Below are positions 34,012-45,244 of a DNA stretch of 64,000 nt, piece after piece. Position 1 is the stretch's first letter, and every line of letters begins with the position of its first letter. Below the pieces are notes generated by a model, which was given only the letters and a program-made list of their open reading frames with translations, was not told the origin of the DNA and searched no databases. The DNA is from Candidatus Planktophila sp. (lineage in GTDB: Bacteria > Actinomycetota > Actinomycetes > Nanopelagicales > Nanopelagicaceae): NCBI GenBank assembly GCA_003569185.1, contig BGOJ01000001.1:406029-470028 (forward strand). The letters run 5' to 3'. The position numbers were made by a program, and so were the translations under genes.

Positions 34012-36070
34012 GTGCCTTGCTAATACTTTCTTGTGCTGCCTTCACAACATTCTCAACTGTAAATCCAAACTCTTTAAACAAAACTGAAGCACTAGCTGAT
34101 GCGCCAAAATGTTCAAGGGATACAGGAACGCCCGCATCGCCAATAAATTGATACCAGGATTGGGCGATGCCGGCTTCTATGCTAACTCGTGCCCTAATTT
34201 TCTTAGGCAGAACCTGCTCTTGGTATGAGATGGGTTGCTGTAAAAACCATTCTAAGCATGGGGCACTTACCACTCGTGCTTTTATGCCGTGAGTTAACAA
34301 TTGCTCGCGTGCAGCTAAAGCAAGATGAACTTCAGAGCCGGTTGCAATCAAAATTACTTCACATTTTTCTGTGGCATTTTCATCCCCATAAGCCAACACA
34401 TACGCACCCTTTTTAACATTTTCAGTGCTTTTAAATTTACTACGGTCGATAACCGGTAAGTTTTGACGAGAAAGGGCTAAACCAACTGGTTTAGCATTCT
34501 TTACTATTTCGACCCAGCACGCGCTAACCTCATTGGCATCTGCTGGTCTTACTACTGCTAATCCTGGGATGGCTCTCAATGCAGATAAGTGCTCAACAGG
34601 TTGATGGGTCGGACCATCTTCACCAAGCCCTATTGAATCGTGCGTCCAAACATAAGTAACTGGAAGTTGCATCAATGCAGACAAACGGACTGCTCCACGC
34701 ATGTAATCACTGAAAACTAGAAATGTTCCTGCAAACGGTTTAACTAAACCATGTAATGCAGCGCCATTTAATATGGAACCCATTGCATGCTCTCGAATTC
34801 CAAAATGAACGATTCGTCCGAATGGATTAGCACCTGCCATCTTGCTGCCTGTCGGCAAGAACGAACCACCACCTTCTATTGTGGTGTTATTGCTCTCGGC
34901 AAGATCTGCTGATCCACCCCAAAACTCAGGAAGAACTGCGGCAATGGATTGAATAACCTTTCCAGAGGCTGCGCGGGTAGCAATCTCTTTATCGCTTGAA
35001 AATACTGGAATGTGCTCTTCCCAATTTGTTGGTAGTTCTTTCTTTAATAATCGATTTAGTAATAACGATTGGGCTGTGTTGCTTTTCTGCCAAGATTCAA
35101 ATTTATCTAACCAATTTTTATGCAACGCAGCACCGCGCTGTTGGATACCTCTTGCATGTTGAATTACTTCATTTGAAACAACAAAAGATTGTGTTGGATC
35201 TATGCCAAGTTGTTGTTTGGTAGCGGCAACCTCATCAGCTCCTAAGGCAGAACCATGAGATTTTGCTGTGCCACGTGCATTGGGGGCGGGCCAGGCAATC
35301 ACTGTACTTAGTCTTATTAATACAGGTTTGTTCTTAACTTCAAGTGATTTGAGCATAACTTTTTCTAAATTTTCACGATCGACATCTCCATCAGATTTGG
35401 CTGCTACATCAAAAACTTCCCATCCATATGATCTATAACGAGCAGAAACATCCTCAGTGAATGCCACATGAGTATCACCTTCGATTGATATTCGATTGTC
35501 ATCATAAATAACCTTTAAATTACCAAGAGCTTGAGTTCCAGCAAGTGAGGATGCTTCTGCGCTAACTCCTTCTTGTAGATCTCCATCTGATGCCAACACC
35601 CAAATATTATGATCAAAAATATCTGTTTTATTCTCAGGATCTAATAAACCTTTTTCATATCTGGCAGCCATTGCCATACCAACTGCATTTGCAACACCTT
35701 GGCCGAGCGGCCCAGTTGTAGTTTCCACACCAAGTGTGTGTCCATACTCTGGATGTCCTGGGGTTTTAGAATTAAATGTTCGAAAACTCTGCAGATCTGA
35801 TAACTCAACGCCGTATCCAGATAAATAAAGCTGGATATATAAAGTCAGGGATGAATGTCCGCATGAGAGCACAAAACGATCCCTAGCAATCCAATTCGGA
35901 TTATCCGGATCATGTTTAAGAATTCTTTGAAATAATGTGTAGGCAACTGGTGCCAGTGACATTGCAGTTCCTGGATGACCATTACCAACTTTCTGAACCG
36001 CATCCATTGCCAGAGCTCTAGATGTGGCAACTGCCTGATCATCTAAAGATTGCCATGTAGGTAATGTCAT
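34004..36070 (-). CDS. tkt: transketolase
   Basis: DAVQKVGNGHPGTAMSLAPVAYTLF, GDLQEGVSAEASSLAG, HDSIGLGEDGPTHQPVEHL. Confidence 0.97.
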   Translation of the reverse strand: MTLPTWQSLDDQAVATSRALAMDAVQKVGNGHPGTAMSLAPVAYTLFQRILKHDPDNPNWIARDRFVLSCGHSSLTLYIQLYLSGYGVELSDLQSFRTFNSKTPGHPEYGHTLGVETTTGPLGQGVANAVGMAMAARYEKGLLDPENKTDIFDHNIWVLASDGDLQEGVSAEASSLAGTQALGNLKVIYDDNRISIEGDTHVAFTEDVSARYRSYGWEVFDVAAKSDGDVDRENLEKVMLKSLEVKNKPVLIRLSTVIAWPAPNARGTAKSHGSALGADEVAATKQQLGIDPTQSFVVSNEVIQHARGIQQRGAALHKNWLDKFESWQKSNTAQSLLLNRLLKKELPTNWEEHIPVFSSDKEIATRAASGKVIQSIAAVLPEFWGGSADLAESNNTTIEGGGSFLPTGSKMAGANPFGRIVHFGIREHAMGSILNGAALHGLVKPFAGTFLVFSDYMRGAVRLSALMQLPVTYVWTHDSIGLGEDGPTHQPVEHLSALRAIPGLAVVRPADANEVSACWVEIVKNAKPVGLALSRQNLPVIDRSKFKSTENVKKGAYVLAYGDENATEKCEVILIATGSEVHLALAAREQLLTHGIKARVVSAPCLEWFLQQPISYQEQVLPKKIRARVSIEAGIAQSWYQFIGDAGVPVSLEHFGASASASVLFKEFGFTVENVVKAAQESISKAHG

Positions 36071-36969
36071 AAATGAAAACCCTTCAACTTAAAGCCTGAG
36101 TTTGCCACCTTTACCAATGACCATCCGCTAACCCAGACTAAAGTCGCCCCCAAAAGGTGAATAGCAACAAGCACCACTGGAAGTCCGGTGAAATACTGGA
36201 CATACCCAACTAATCCTTGAGCTAGACAAATTAGAAGAAATAGACCGACTCGTTTATTTATAATTTTCAATCCTATTTGACGGGTGATAAGAAAAAGCAT
36301 GCTGCTTAGCACCAGAAGGGCTATAACTAAATCAGCATGTAACCAAGAAACCACTCTTGGATCAAAGCCAAAACGTTGCGCCTGTTCATCGCCTGCGTGT
36401 GGACCACTACCAGTAACGATGGTCCCTGCGATTAAAACAAACAAGGTTAACCAAATCAACAATGGCAAAATTGGTTTTGCAAGCCCTACGGCAGCTTCTT
36501 TCACCACTCCAACCATTTCATATCGAAGTGAAATAGCCCCTGAGATTAAAAATATCGATAGTAGAAAATGACCAGCAACCGGAAGGGGATGAAGATCTGT
36601 TAGAACTGTGATGCCGCCTAAAACCCCTTGGCCTAAAATTCCAAGAAGTTGAAGTAGGGCTAAGGTGCGAATACGAATTTTGTTAATTAGATTCTTTGAG
36701 TACTTGATTGAAAAGATCACCGCTGCCAATGCTGTAATTAATAAAACAAAGGTTAGTAAACGGTTTCCAAACTCTATCCAGGCGTGAACTGCGCCCTCGG
36801 CTTGTCCTGGAACTGGGGTATAGGAGCCCGGTGTGCATTCAGGCCAGGTTGGGCAACCTAATCCGGAGCCGGTAACTCTTACCGCTCCACCGGTAACAAT
36901 TAATGCACCCTGCAGAAAAACTAGAAGTGCAAAAACTCTGCCTGAAATTGAGTTTTTGGCCACCAACAT
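36067..36969 (-). CDS. ctaA: heme A synthase (COX15/CtaA family)
   Basis: Multi-TM protein with GGAVRVTGSGLGCPTWPECTPGSYTPVP and HAWIEFGNRLLTF. Confidence 0.92.
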   Translation of the reverse strand: MLVAKNSISGRVFALLVFLQGALIVTGGAVRVTGSGLGCPTWPECTPGSYTPVPGQAEGAVHAWIEFGNRLLTFVLLITALAAVIFSIKYSKNLINKIRIRTLALLQLLGILGQGVLGGITVLTDLHPLPVAGHFLLSIFLISGAISLRYEMVGVVKEAAVGLAKPILPLLIWLTLFVLIAGTIVTGSGPHAGDEQAQRFGFDPRVVSWLHADLVIALLVLSSMLFLITRQIGLKIINKRVGLFLLICLAQGLVGYVQYFTGLPVVLVAIHLLGATLVWVSGWSLVKVANSGFKLKGFHL

Positions 36970-37055
36970 GATTTAAGCCTATTGGTTCAACCCTTTAGGA
37001 GGGATGATTTTCCGATCGGGTAAGGCGTATTTCACAGGGAACACCCAATGCAGGA

Positions 37056-37775
37056 TTGGCGCTTGGGGATGAATTACGCAACACTTATGTTGTGAAAAAG
37101 ACTGAGCCCGATAAGACTCGAGACCAGGTTGCCCGCACCATTTTAGAAGGCGGTCCAGCCACAGCAGCTGCTTTGGCGAAGAAATTAGCAATTACGCCAG
37201 CGGGAATTCGTCGCCATTTAGATTCATTAATGAGTGAAGGTGTTTTAACTGCGAAGGATCCATATCAATCAAATGAACGCGGTCGAGGCCGGCCTTCAAA
37301 AGTATTTGTAATGACGGATACTGGGCGTGAAAAATTTGAACATTCATACGATGATTTAGCAGTTGCAGCGCTTAAATTTATGGCAAGTAAGAATGGTGAG
37401 CATTTGGTAAATGAGTTTGCTACAAGTCGAGCAGATGATCTGATTCGAAAGGGTGAACATATTAAGTCATCCAATAAATCAATTCTTGAAAAAACTAAAG
37501 CGCTTTCAAAGTTGCTGACCAAAGAAGGATACTCAGCCTCTACAGATAAATTAGGAAATGGTGAAGAGATTTGTCAGCATCATTGTCCAATTGCTCATGT
37601 GGCATCTGAGTTTCCACAATTGTGTGAAGCAGAAACAAAAGCATTCTCGGAGATCTTAGGAACACACGTGCAACGACTTGCCACGATCGCTCATGGTGAT
37701 GGTGTTTGCACAACATTTATCCCAAACAATATTTCCCCACACTCAACAGCTAGATTAAAAGAAGGAGCACGCTAA
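37056..37775 (+). CDS. HTH transcriptional regulator upstream of suf operon (SufR-like)
   Basis: HTH region ([37 protein letters not shown]), later cysteines ([24 protein letters not shown]) as in SufR. Exact start uncertain. Confidence 0.88.
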   Translation: MALGDELRNTYVVKKTEPDKTRDQVARTILEGGPATAAALAKKLAITPAGIRRHLDSLMSEGVLTAKDPYQSNERGRGRPSKVFVMTDTGREKFEHSYDDLAVAALKFMASKNGEHLVNEFATSRADDLIRKGEHIKSSNKSILEKTKALSKLLTKEGYSASTDKLGNGEEICQHHCPIAHVASEFPQLCEAETKAFSEILGTHVQRLATIAHGDGVCTTFIPNNISPHSTARLKEGAR

Positions 37776-39187
37776 TGACCCAAATCGCACATCCAGAGTT
37801 AGATGGAATTGGAAAGTACGAGTACGGCTGGGCAGATAAAACTGATGCCGGGTCTAATAGTCGGCGTGGACTTAATGAAGAGGTAGTACGAGATATCTCA
37901 TCAAAGAAGAGTGAACCGCAGTGGATGCTTGATCTACGCCTGAAAGGTTTAGGCTTGTTTGATAAGAAGCCAATGCCAAGTTGGGGATCTGATCTAAGTG
38001 GAATTTTCTTTGACACGATTAAATACTTTGTTAGATCAACTGAAAAGCAAGCAACCTCTTGGGAAGATCTGCCAGATGATATTAAGAATACTTATGACCG
38101 ATTGGGTATTCCTGAGGCAGAAAAGAAAAGATTAGTTTCTGGCGTAGCAGCTCAATATGAATCTGAGGTGGTTTACCACTCAATTCGCGAAGATTTGGAA
38201 AAGCAAGGAGTGCTTTTCTTGGATACTGACACAGCACTTAAAACTCATCCGGAAATGTTTCAAGAGTATTTTGGAACAGTTATTCCGGTGGGAGATAATA
38301 AATTTGCCGCACTAAATACTGCAGTGTGGTCTGGTGGTTCATTTATTTATGTTCCTAAGGGCGTAAAGGTTGATATTCCACTACAAGCATATTTCCGTAT
38401 TAATACGGAAAATATGGGTCAATTTGAGCGAACTTTAATCATTGCCGATGAAGATTCTTACGTGCATTATGTTGAAGGATGTACTGCTCCTATTTACTCC
38501 TCAGATTCTTTGCATTCTGCGGTTGTTGAAATTATTGTTAAAAAGAATGCGCGTGTTCGTTACACAACAATTCAAAACTGGTCAAATAACGTTTATAACT
38601 TAGTTACTAAACGAGCCACTTGCGCAGAGGGTGCAACGATGGAATGGATTGATGGCAATATTGGTTCCAAAGTTACTATGAAATACCCAGCTGTAATGTT
38701 GATGGGTCCACACTCAAAAGGTGAAACTCTTTCAATTGCTTTTGCAGGTGAAGGTCAACATCAAGATGCTGGAGCAAAGATGGTGCACGCAGCTCCTTAC
38801 ACATCTTCAACAATTATTTCTAAATCTGTGGCCCGTGGTGGAGGTCGTACCTCTTATCGTGGACTGGTAAAGGTAGAGAAGGGTGCACATCACTCCAAGA
38901 GCACAGTTAAATGTGATGCACTTTTGGTCGATACGATCTCTCGTTCTGATACATATCCTTATGTTGATGTTCGCGAAGATGATGTATCAATGGGTCATGA
39001 AGCAACAGTCTCAAAAGTGAGCGATGATCAGCTCTTTTATTTGATGTCACGTGGACTTGGCGAAGATGAAGCTATGGCAATGATTGTCCGTGGATTCATC
39101 GAGCCAATCGCAAAAGAGCTGCCAATGGAGTATGCATTGGAACTAAACCGCTTAATTGAATTACAAATGGAAGGCGCTGTTGGTTAA
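37775..39187 (+). CDS. sufB: Fe-S cluster assembly protein SufB
   Basis: [56 protein letters not shown]. Confidence 0.97.
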   Translation: MTQIAHPELDGIGKYEYGWADKTDAGSNSRRGLNEEVVRDISSKKSEPQWMLDLRLKGLGLFDKKPMPSWGSDLSGIFFDTIKYFVRSTEKQATSWEDLPDDIKNTYDRLGIPEAEKKRLVSGVAAQYESEVVYHSIREDLEKQGVLFLDTDTALKTHPEMFQEYFGTVIPVGDNKFAALNTAVWSGGSFIYVPKGVKVDIPLQAYFRINTENMGQFERTLIIADEDSYVHYVEGCTAPIYSSDSLHSAVVEIIVKKNARVRYTTIQNWSNNVYNLVTKRATCAEGATMEWIDGNIGSKVTMKYPAVMLMGPHSKGETLSIAFAGEGQHQDAGAKMVHAAPYTSSTIISKSVARGGGRTSYRGLVKVEKGAHHSKSTVKCDALLVDTISRSDTYPYVDVREDDVSMGHEATVSKVSDDQLFYLMSRGLGEDEAMAMIVRGFIEPIAKELPMEYALELNRLIELQMEGAVG

Positions 39188-40272
39188 TGAGTTTATTAAC
39201 AACTAATTATCTAACCCCAACTGGACGTGAAGAGGCTTGGCGCTTTACTCCATTAAAGCGATTAGCTGGGTTACATGATGGATCTACCAAAGTGGCAGAT
39301 CACATCTCACTTTCAGCGAAATCAGCTCTTCCAAATGGTGTGGCACTTACCGTGGCAGATGCAGCAGAGCATCCAGCCTCGTACACCAGTACAGATGTTG
39401 TTACTAATCGAGTCAGAGAGGTAGTACAAAAGGTAAGTCTGCTAACTATTGCCAAAGATGTTGAACTTTCTGAACCAATTCATTTGTCTCGCAAATGTTC
39501 ATCAACACCTGAATTCAGCAGAGTTGTAATCCAGGCTGGTGTTAATAGCAAAAGTACGGTCATTGTTGAAAATACTGGCAATGGTGAGTTAGGCGAAGAA
39601 ATTGAAATCAATCTTGCACCTGGCGCATCTTTGGATCTGATCTCTCTACAAGAATGGGATCGAAATGCTGTCCATTTAGCGCAACACCATGCAATTGTGA
39701 GCAAAGACGCGCAATTCACCTCATATGTGGTTTCTGTTGGAGGTTCAGTTGTTCGCATAAGTCCAACTGTTGAATTTACAGGCGCCGGATCATTTGCCGA
39801 TCTTTATGGGGTTTACTTTGCAACAGATGGACAACATCTGGAGCATCGCATACACGTTAACCATAATGTTCCTAATGCTAAATCTCGTGTTAATTACAAG
39901 GGAGCACTAGCTGGAGATCAGGCACACACGGTTTGGATTGGCGATGTTTATATTCATAAAGGTGCGGATGGCACAGACACTTATGAATTAAATCGAAATC
40001 TGTTGCTAAGTGATGGGGCTCGAGCAGATTCTGTACCAAATTTAGAGATTGAAACTGGTGAAATAGTTGGAGCTGGACATGCGAGTACTACAGGTCGCTT
40101 TGATGATGAACAATTGTTTTACCTTCAATCTCGCGGAATTCCAGCCGACATTGCAAGACGCTTAGTAATTAGAGGTTTCTTTGCGGAAATCATTAATAAA
40201 TTAAAGAGTGCTGAACTTGAAGAGCGTTTGATGCAACGTATTGATGATGAGCTAGCCAAGGTGGGGGAGTAA
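39187..40272 (+). CDS. sufD: Fe-S cluster assembly protein SufD
   Basis: GREEAWRFTPLKRLAGL, GHASTTGRFDDEQLFYLQSRGIP; next to sufB. Confidence 0.96.
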   Translation: MSLLTTNYLTPTGREEAWRFTPLKRLAGLHDGSTKVADHISLSAKSALPNGVALTVADAAEHPASYTSTDVVTNRVREVVQKVSLLTIAKDVELSEPIHLSRKCSSTPEFSRVVIQAGVNSKSTVIVENTGNGELGEEIEINLAPGASLDLISLQEWDRNAVHLAQHHAIVSKDAQFTSYVVSVGGSVVRISPTVEFTGAGSFADLYGVYFATDGQHLEHRIHVNHNVPNAKSRVNYKGALAGDQAHTVWIGDVYIHKGADGTDTYELNRNLLLSDGARADSVPNLEIETGEIVGAGHASTTGRFDDEQLFYLQSRGIPADIARRLVIRGFFAEIINKLKSAELEERLMQRIDDELAKVGE

Positions 40273-40568
40273 TGGCGGAGTTAGCATTTGATGCACTAAT
40301 TGAAGGCAAGCCTGTGGCCGTTGAGGTTGAAGGTGTTCAAGTTTGCGTAGCGAAAGTAGGCGATGAAGTGTTTGCTGTTGCAGATACCTGCACGCATTCT
40401 GAGGCTTCGTTATCTGAAGGTGAAATAACGGGCGGCAAGATTGAATGTTGGCTTCATGGCGCAGAGTTTGATTTACGAACAGGTAAAGCATTAACGCCTC
40501 CAGCAACTGAAGCCTTAAAAACTTTTAATGTTAAACGCACAGGCAATCAATTAACCATCACTAACTAA
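40272..40568 (+). CDS. Rieske-type ferredoxin
   Basis: CTHSEASLSEGEITGGKIECWLHGAEFDLRTG: CxH...CxxH Rieske motif. Confidence 0.93.
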   Translation: MAELAFDALIEGKPVAVEVEGVQVCVAKVGDEVFAVADTCTHSEASLSEGEITGGKIECWLHGAEFDLRTGKALTPPATEALKTFNVKRTGNQLTITN

Positions 40569-40582
40569 CTAGGAGAGTAAAA

Positions 40583-41334
40583 ATGAGCGTATTAGAAATT
40601 AAGAACCTGCAGGTGAGTGTTGTTACTGATGCTGGCGATAAAGAGATCCTTCGTGGTGTTGACCTAACAATCCGTCAGGTGAAACACATGCCATTATGGG
40701 CCCTAATGGATCTGGTAAATCAACCCTTGCTTATTCAATTGCAGGACATCCAAAGTATTTAATTACTGGTGGATCAGTGACCTTAGATGGTGCCGATGTG
40801 TTGGAGATGACTGTTGATGAAAGAGCTAAGGCAGGGTTGTTTTTGGCAATGCAGTACCCGGTTGAGGTTCCAGGTGTTTCAGTATCTAACTTTTTACGCA
40901 CTGCGGTAACAGCTATACGAGGTGAAGCTCCTAAGGTAAGAACTTGGGTAGGAGAAGTTAAAGAAGCTATGGCTTCGCTAAATATTGACACTGCTTTCTC
41001 AGAACGAAATGTAAATGAAGGTTTTTCTGGTGGCGAGAAAAAGCGTCATGAAATTCTGCAAATGGAGTTATTGAAACCTAAAATTGCAATTCTTGATGAA
41101 ACTGATTCTGGTCTTGATGTGGATGCGTTAAGAATTGTTTCAGAAGGAGTTAATCGTGTAAAAGCAAATTCAGAGCTTGGTGTAATGCTAATTACTCACT
41201 ACACGCGAATCCTTCGATACATTAAACCTGATTTCGTTCACGTATTTGCTAATGGAAAGATTGTCGAAGAGGGCGGCCCAGAGTTGGCAGATAAACTTGA
41301 AGAAAAGGGCTACGCAGAGTACATAACTGCGTAA
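40583..41334 (+). CDS. sufC: Fe-S assembly ATPase SufC (apparent single-base frameshift near 40678)
   Basis: ATG at 40583 ([32 protein letters not shown]...); adding one G at cagGtgaa restores [20 protein letters not shown]. Confidence 0.95.
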
Positions 41335-42585
41335 TTGATAACAGTGGATCTAAGTAAATATCAGAGCGATTTTCCGATCCTTTCCCGAAAAGTCCGGGGT
41401 GGTAATCGTTTTATTTATTTAGACAGTGGTGCTACCTCCCAAAAACCTGAGTCAGTTATAACTGCTGAGGCTGATTTTTATCGAACCAAAAATGCTGCAG
41501 TTCACAGAGGTGCACACCTTGTGGCGGAAGAAGCTTCGGATGCATACGAAGGCGCTAGGGCTAATTTAGCAAAATTCATTGGGGCTCAAACTGATGAAGT
41601 AATTTTTACTAAAAGCGCAACGGAATCTTTAAACTTTCTGGCCTACTCATTCGGAAACAAGAACTCAAAGATTTGTTTGAAAGCAGGCGATGAAATTGTT
41701 GTATCTGAGATGGAACATCACGCTAATTTAATTCCATGGCAACAATTAGCGGATCGAATTGGCGCGAAATTAACCTGGCTTCCAATAACCGACGAAGGTA
41801 GATTAGATCTTTCAAATATTGCCAAAGTTATTACAAAGAAAACGAAAATTGTTGCAATTACTCATCAATCAAATGTATTTGGAACAATTGTGCCAATATC
41901 GCCAATTGTTAAAGCGGCTAGGGCGGTTGGGGCTTTTGTAGTTTTAGATGCTTGCCAATCTGTGCCTCATTTTGCAGTTGATGTAAAGAAATTAGATGTA
42001 GATTTTCTAGCATTCTCAGGACACAAAATGTTAGGTCCAACTGGTATCGGAGTTTTATGGGGTAAATCTGAACTACTAGATCAATTAGAACCTGCGCTAT
42101 TTGGTGGTTCAATGGTTGATTCAGTAACGATGGATAGTGCCACATGGGCAAAATCGCCTCGAAAATTTGAGGCTGGTGTTCCAAACATGGCTCAAGCGGT
42201 TGGTTTATCTGCCGCTGTTGATTATCTCAACAAAATTGGAATGGAAAATATTGAAAATCATGAACATGCTTTAACCAAAGAGTTACTTGATGGACTATCG
42301 CAAATTTCTGCAGTTAAGGTTATTGGGCCGCAAGATATGAAGGATCGTGGTGGCGTGGTCTCATTTACGATTGATGGAGTTCACCCTCATGATGTGGGTC
42401 AAGTTTTGGATCAATATGGAGTAGCTGTAAGAACTGGACACCATTGTGCTTGGCCATTGATGCGCAAACTGAATTTAGTTGGCACGACTAGAGCATCGTT
42501 TCATCTATATAACGATTCAAAGGATGTTCAGGCACTGTTAGAGGCTGTGATTAAAACCAAAGAGTATTTTAAGGTTGGAAAATAA
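41335..42585 (+). CDS. sufS: cysteine desulfurase SufS
   Basis: YLDSGATSQKP, HHANLIPWQ, SGHKMLGPTGIGVLWG, RTGHHCAWPLM. True start may be GTG at 41344. Confidence 0.96.
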   Translation: MITVDLSKYQSDFPILSRKVRGGNRFIYLDSGATSQKPESVITAEADFYRTKNAAVHRGAHLVAEEASDAYEGARANLAKFIGAQTDEVIFTKSATESLNFLAYSFGNKNSKICLKAGDEIVVSEMEHHANLIPWQQLADRIGAKLTWLPITDEGRLDLSNIAKVITKKTKIVAITHQSNVFGTIVPISPIVKAARAVGAFVVLDACQSVPHFAVDVKKLDVDFLAFSGHKMLGPTGIGVLWGKSELLDQLEPALFGGSMVDSVTMDSATWAKSPRKFEAGVPNMAQAVGLSAAVDYLNKIGMENIENHEHALTKELLDGLSQISAVKVIGPQDMKDRGGVVSFTIDGVHPHDVGQVLDQYGVAVRTGHHCAWPLMRKLNLVGTTRASFHLYNDSKDVQALLEAVIKTKEYFKVGK

Positions 42586-43020
42586 ATGGAATTAGATTCA
42601 CTCTATCAAGAGGTGATTTTGGATCATTATCGAAGCCCGAAACACAAGGGTTTATCTGCCGTGAAAGATGTTCAGGTTCATCATAACAATCCAAGTTGTG
42701 GGGATGAGATAACTTTGAACCTAGTAATGAAAGATGGAACGGTAGTTGATATTTCCTGGGATGGTGTTGGTTGTTCAATCTCCATGGCAAGTGCATCAGT
42801 AATGAGTGATCTGTTAATTGGCAAACCATATTCTCAAGCATTGGTGATTTTGAATGCATTTATGGAACTGATGCAAAGTAAAGGTCAGGGTGTGGGGGAT
42901 GAAGATTTACTAGAGGATGGCGTGGCTTTTGCAGGAGTTTCAAAATTTCCGGCTCGAATCAAATGTGCTCTTCTTGGATGGATGGCCTTCAAAGATGCAT
43001 CAACTCAAGTGATGGCCTAG
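42586..43020 (+). CDS. sufU: Fe-S assembly scaffold/sulfur transfer protein SufU
   Basis: YQEVILDHYRSPKHKG, NPSCGDEITL, GVGCSISMASASVMSDLL. Confidence 0.95.
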   Translation: MELDSLYQEVILDHYRSPKHKGLSAVKDVQVHHNNPSCGDEITLNLVMKDGTVVDISWDGVGCSISMASASVMSDLLIGKPYSQALVILNAFMELMQSKGQGVGDEDLLEDGVAFAGVSKFPARIKCALLGWMAFKDASTQVMA

Positions 43021-43029
43021 AATTAGATC

Positions 43030-43341
43030 ATGACTACTTCGATTGATGACGTAACTGAGGCAATGAAAGATGTAATTGATCCAGAATTAGGTATAAATGT
43101 CATCGATCTTGGATTGGTTTATGACATGCGACTTGATGAGAATAACATCGCAACATTGGATATGACATTAACTTCTGCAGCCTGCCCATTGCAGGATGTA
43201 ATCGAAGATCAAACAAGGCAAGTGTTGGCAGATATTACAACTGATGTAAAAATCAATTGGGTATGGCTACCACCTTGGGGACCAAACAAAATCTCCGATG
43301 ATGGTAGAGAACAATTACGCTCGATTGGCTTCACTGTTTAG
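43030..43341 (+). CDS. sufT: metal-sulfur cluster assembly factor (SufT/MIP18-like)
   Basis: VIDPELGINVIDLGLVYDM, TLTSAACPLQDVIEDQ, WLPPWGPNKIS. Confidence 0.93.
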   Translation: MTTSIDDVTEAMKDVIDPELGINVIDLGLVYDMRLDENNIATLDMTLTSAACPLQDVIEDQTRQVLADITTDVKINWVWLPPWGPNKISDDGREQLRSIGFTV

Positions 43342-43372
43342 TAATTCGGCGCCTAATCGCTAAGGTGTTCTT

Positions 43373-45244
43373 ATGTCAATGCATTCCACCTGGATGTCAT
43401 TTAGATCTTTAACCCAAGATTCATCGGTCAAAAATCAAAAACTTAGACCAGGCACTTTAAAGAGAATCGCTGGGTTTGCAATCCCTTACAAGGTATCACT
43501 TACATTTTTCCTAATAACTGTTGTAATTGATGCGTTTTTAATAGTTGCTACACCCTTACTTTTGCGCAAATTAATCGATGATGGCGTCATACCTAAAAAC
43601 ACCCAGTTGGTAACGCAGCTTGCTTTAGCAGTAGGGATAATTGCTTTGCTTGATGCACTCTTTAGCATGATAGGTCGTTGGTTTTCCGCCCGCATTGGTG
43701 AGGGTTTGATTTATGACCTGCGTCGAATGATTTTTGAGCACGTTCAAAAGCAATCGATCGCATTTTTTACCCGAACTCAAACTGGCGCACTAATATCTCG
43801 GTTGAACTCTGATGTGATTGGCGCACAGCAAGCATTTACCTCCACATTATCTGGAGTTATAAGCAATTTATTGAGTTTGATTTTAGTAGCAGCAACAATG
43901 CTGACTTTATCCTGGCAGATAACACTTATTTCTTTATCTTTACTTCCCGTCTTCTTGTTTCCCACTAAATGGGTGGGTAGAAAGCTACAGGGGTATACAC
44001 GTCAATCATTTGATATTAATGCTTCTATGTCAGCGACAATGACTGAACGATTTAATGTTTCAGGCGCGCTCTTAGTTTCACTCTATGGTGATTCAAAAAC
44101 TGAGAAAAATGAATTTTCAGCTAAGGCTCGGAAAGTTGCTGATATCGGTATCTCAATTGCCATGTTAAATCGAATCTTCTTTATAGCGCTCACCTCTATC
44201 GCAGCAGTTGCGACTGCAGTGGCATATGGTGTCGGTGGACATCTTGCCATCAGCGGAGATTTAACAGTTGGTACATTGCTTGCGATCACTGCATTACTTG
44301 CAAGGTTATACGGTCCGCTTACAGCCCTTTCAAATGTTCGAGTTGATGTGATGAGTGCGCTGGTGTCTTTTGAAAGAGTTTTTGAAGTATTAGATTTGAA
44401 GCCAATGGTGGTTGATGCATCAAATGCAGTAAAGCTACAAACCAACAAGCCCGAATTAACCTTTGAGAATGTTTCTTTCACATACCCGAAGGCGGAGGAA
44501 ATATCACTTGCATCATTGGAAATTGTCGCAAAGCCAGAGATTCCAACAAGCGGTGAAGTTTTAAAAAACATCTCTTTTACTGTGAAGCCTGGAACTTTAA
44601 CCGGCATAGTTGGTCCATCAGGTGCTGGTAAAAGCACTATTAGTAGTTTAATCCCAAGACTTTATGATGTTACAAAGGGCGGTATTTTAATTAACGGTTC
44701 AGACATCCGTAATTACAGCATTAATTCTTTAAGAAATACCATAGGAGTAGTCACTCAAGATTCACATATGTTTCATGATTCAATCATGAATAATCTTCTT
44801 TATGCTAAGAGTGATGCAACTATTGATGATATTCAATCAGCTTGTGAGTCCGCCCGTATTTGGGCCTTCATCAAAACTTTACCAAATGGACTAGATACTG
44901 TTGTTGGTGAGCGCGGACATCGGTTATCTGGGGGAGAAAAACAGAGATTAGCAATTGCTCGCTTGTTGTTGAAGCAACCGAGTTTGGTAATCCTTGATGA
45001 AGCCACAGCACACTTAGATTCTGAAAATGAAGCTTTAGTGCAAGCAGCCCTAAAAGAGGCATTGGCGGGAAGAACTAGCATCGTAATTGCCCACCGCTTA
45101 TCAACGATAATTCAAGCCGACCAGATTTTGGTAATAGACAATGGTGAGATTATCGAGCGAGGTACCCATGAAGAATTAGTAGGTAAAAAAGGTTTGTACT
45201 TCGATCTTTATGAGCGACAAAACTTACAATCAGATTTAATTTAA
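43373..45244 (+). CDS. ABC transporter, fused permease and ATP-binding domains
   Basis: Six-TM N-terminus, GIVGPSGAGKSTISSLIPRLYD, LSGGEKQRLAIARLLLKQPSLVILDEATAHLD. Confidence 0.93.
   Translation: MSMHSTWMSFRSLTQDSSVKNQKLRPGTLKRIAGFAIPYKVSLTFFLITVVIDAFLIVATPLLLRKLIDDGVIPKNTQLVTQLALAVGIIALLDALFSMIGRWFSARIGEGLIYDLRRMIFEHVQKQSIAFFTRTQTGALISRLNSDVIGAQQAFTSTLSGVISNLLSLILVAATMLTLSWQITLISLSLLPVFLFPTKWVGRKLQGYTRQSFDINASMSATMTERFNVSGALLVSLYGDSKTEKNEFSAKARKVADIGISIAMLNRIFFIALTSIAAVATAVAYGVGGHLAISGDLTVGTLLAITALLARLYGPLTALSNVRVDVMSALVSFERVFEVLDLKPMVVDASNAVKLQTNKPELTFENVSFTYPKAEEISLASLEIVAKPEIPTSGEVLKNISFTVKPGTLTGIVGPSGAGKSTISSLIPRLYDVTKGGILINGSDIRNYSINSLRNTIGVVTQDSHMFHDSIMNNLLYAKSDATIDDIQSACESARIWAFIKTLPNGLDTVVGERGHRLSGGEKQRLAIARLLLKQPSLVILDEATAHLDSENEALVQAALKEALAGRTSIVIAHRLSTIIQADQILVIDNGEIIERGTHEELVGKKGLYFDLYERQNLQSDLI

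Noticed and set aside
37056-37130. Alternative ATG at 37048 for the SufR-like regulator
   Set aside because: Out of frame with the coding sequence; start remains uncertain among TTG 37056 and downstream GTG codons.
40272-40568. Rieske ferredoxin in the suf operon as a novel insertion
   Set aside because: A Rieske/ferredoxin-like gene near sufD-sufC is common in actinobacterial suf clusters.
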